Positions 5,908 through 6,341 of a DNA stretch of 6,341 bases are shown piece by piece; position 1 is the stretch's first letter, and the number at the start of each line of letters is the position of its first letter. The stretch spans positions 1 to 6,341 of the forward strand of contig JAFOXU010000156.1 of assembly GCA_017425725.1 (NCBI GenBank). The letters run 5' to 3'. This stretch comes from Alphaproteobacteria bacterium (GTDB lineage Bacteria > Pseudomonadota > Alphaproteobacteria > Rs-D84). Under the pieces are notes generated by a model. That model saw only the letters and a list, made by a program, of their open reading frames with translations. It had not been told where the DNA came from and ran no database searches. Position numbers and translations under genes: made by a program.

Positions 5908-6341
5908 TTATTAATAACGGCAATGCATTTTGCAGAACACTTAATAAATTACGATACAAACCCAACACAGGCGCCCCTGACAGTTTATCTTCGATAACAC
6001 GATGTGTATATTCCATCAAATTTTTGATATCATCGTGCTTGTTCTGCCATTCGGTAACATCTATGTCAATTTGACGTAAATCTTGAAATGCAGATAACAG
6101 AAAATTAAAGTCAGAATTTAAATCTTCTGGATCTATTTTTTTTGTGGGCTGATAATCAATCGTTCGTAACAACGATATTTGTCGAAAGATATCTATTTTT
6201 GTATCCACTGTGGGCGCAATATCAAACACGATATTTCCACCAGTAAAGTCTTCGTTTGGCATAATTGCAAAATTATGTTCTGGTGCATACAATATATCAT
6301 TTATCGCAACACGAATATCTGCGGTTTGAAAGAAAGGAAAC
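5843..6341 (-). CDS. Unknown phage protein upstream of the terminase (partial, N-terminus off the right edge)
   Basis: The minus-strand frame is open from the window edge (reading FPFFQTADIRVAINDILYA...) to a stop at 5845-5843, so at least 166 residues are present. A TTG at 6292 could be taken for a start, but the frame runs through it to the edge, so the gene is probably longer. I do not recognise the product. It is acidic, mainly helical towards the end (RQISLLRTI, FLLSAFQDLRQID, YRNLLSVLQNALPLLI), and ends in an Asp/Asn-rich tail. Its stop overlaps the terminase start region. In many phages this position holds the small terminase subunit or another packaging protein, but no DNA-binding motif is visible to support that. 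Confidence 0.7.
   Translation of the reverse strand, partial: FPFFQTADIRVAINDILYAPEHNFAIMPNEDFTGGNIVFDIAPTVDTKIDIFRQISLLRTIDYQPTKKIDPEDLNSDFNFLLSAFQDLRQIDIDVTEWQNKHDDIKNLMEYTHRVIEDKLSGAPVLGLYRNLLSVLQNALPLLINDYGYVTDVAPNENNDDYGIL
5853..5907. repeat. Ten-base direct repeat in the gene overlap
   Basis: CCGTAATCAT occurs at 5853-5862 and 5898-5907, 45 bases apart, an exact codon multiple. Both copies lie in the overlap between the unknown gene and the terminase ATPase half, and each contains a candidate terminase start (ATG ATT ACG). It probably reflects a small in-frame duplication. It is also one reason the terminase start is ambiguous. Confidence 0.5.

Noticed and set aside
6065..6075. Palindrome GTCAATTTGAC resembling the operator arms near 3541
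   Set aside because: It lies inside a coding region, has the arms in the opposite order and a 1-base centre, so it is not the same site type.

Overview
The window looks like part of an integrated or lysogenic podovirus-type phage from an AT-rich bacterium. The host is probably an alphaproteobacterium with a compact genome. That host call rests on the general look of the DnaB and terminase proteins and is inference, because no marker gene is present. All reading frames share the same AT-leaning codon habits (CGT, GCA, CCA, AAT, ATT), so no part stands out as recently foreign by composition.

The two outer parts belong to one late phage operon on the minus strand, read from right to left. It runs from an unknown gene cut by the right edge (5843-6341), through the ATPase half of the large terminase (5266-5907) and its nuclease half (1077-1940), to a podovirus-type portal (head-tail connector) cut by the left edge (1-1046).

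The two terminase halves are one gene broken at a single point. The N-terminal half ends ...Thr-Ser and then meets a TAG. The C-terminal half continues with Met-Leu-Tyr-Glu. Joined at a shared TCA codon, they give a normal-length terminase of about 477-492 residues with Walker A, Walker B, coupling motif and RNase H-like nuclease acids all intact.

Between the halves lies about 3.35 kb on the opposite strand. It holds a DnaB replicative helicase (1939-3504), a regulator with two XRE DNA-binding domains and an S24/LexA-like C-terminal half that lacks the usual catalytic residues (3585-4592), and a protein of unknown function (4620-5255). The block is trimmed very tightly: 19 bases before the dnaB start and 13 bases after the last stop. 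It carries no recognisable transposase or integrase. Its ends share only a TGA triplet.

The central question is whether this is a dead prophage, a cassette that can be excised to restore packaging (a genetic switch), or a working two-protein terminase. In favour of the last, the cassette edge supplies a stop for the ATPase half and, on the minus strand inside the first codons of dnaB, a possible ribosome site and in-frame ATG for the nuclease half. There are no gene-free stretches longer than about 85 bases, and I saw no tRNA, rRNA, CRISPR array or convincing terminator.
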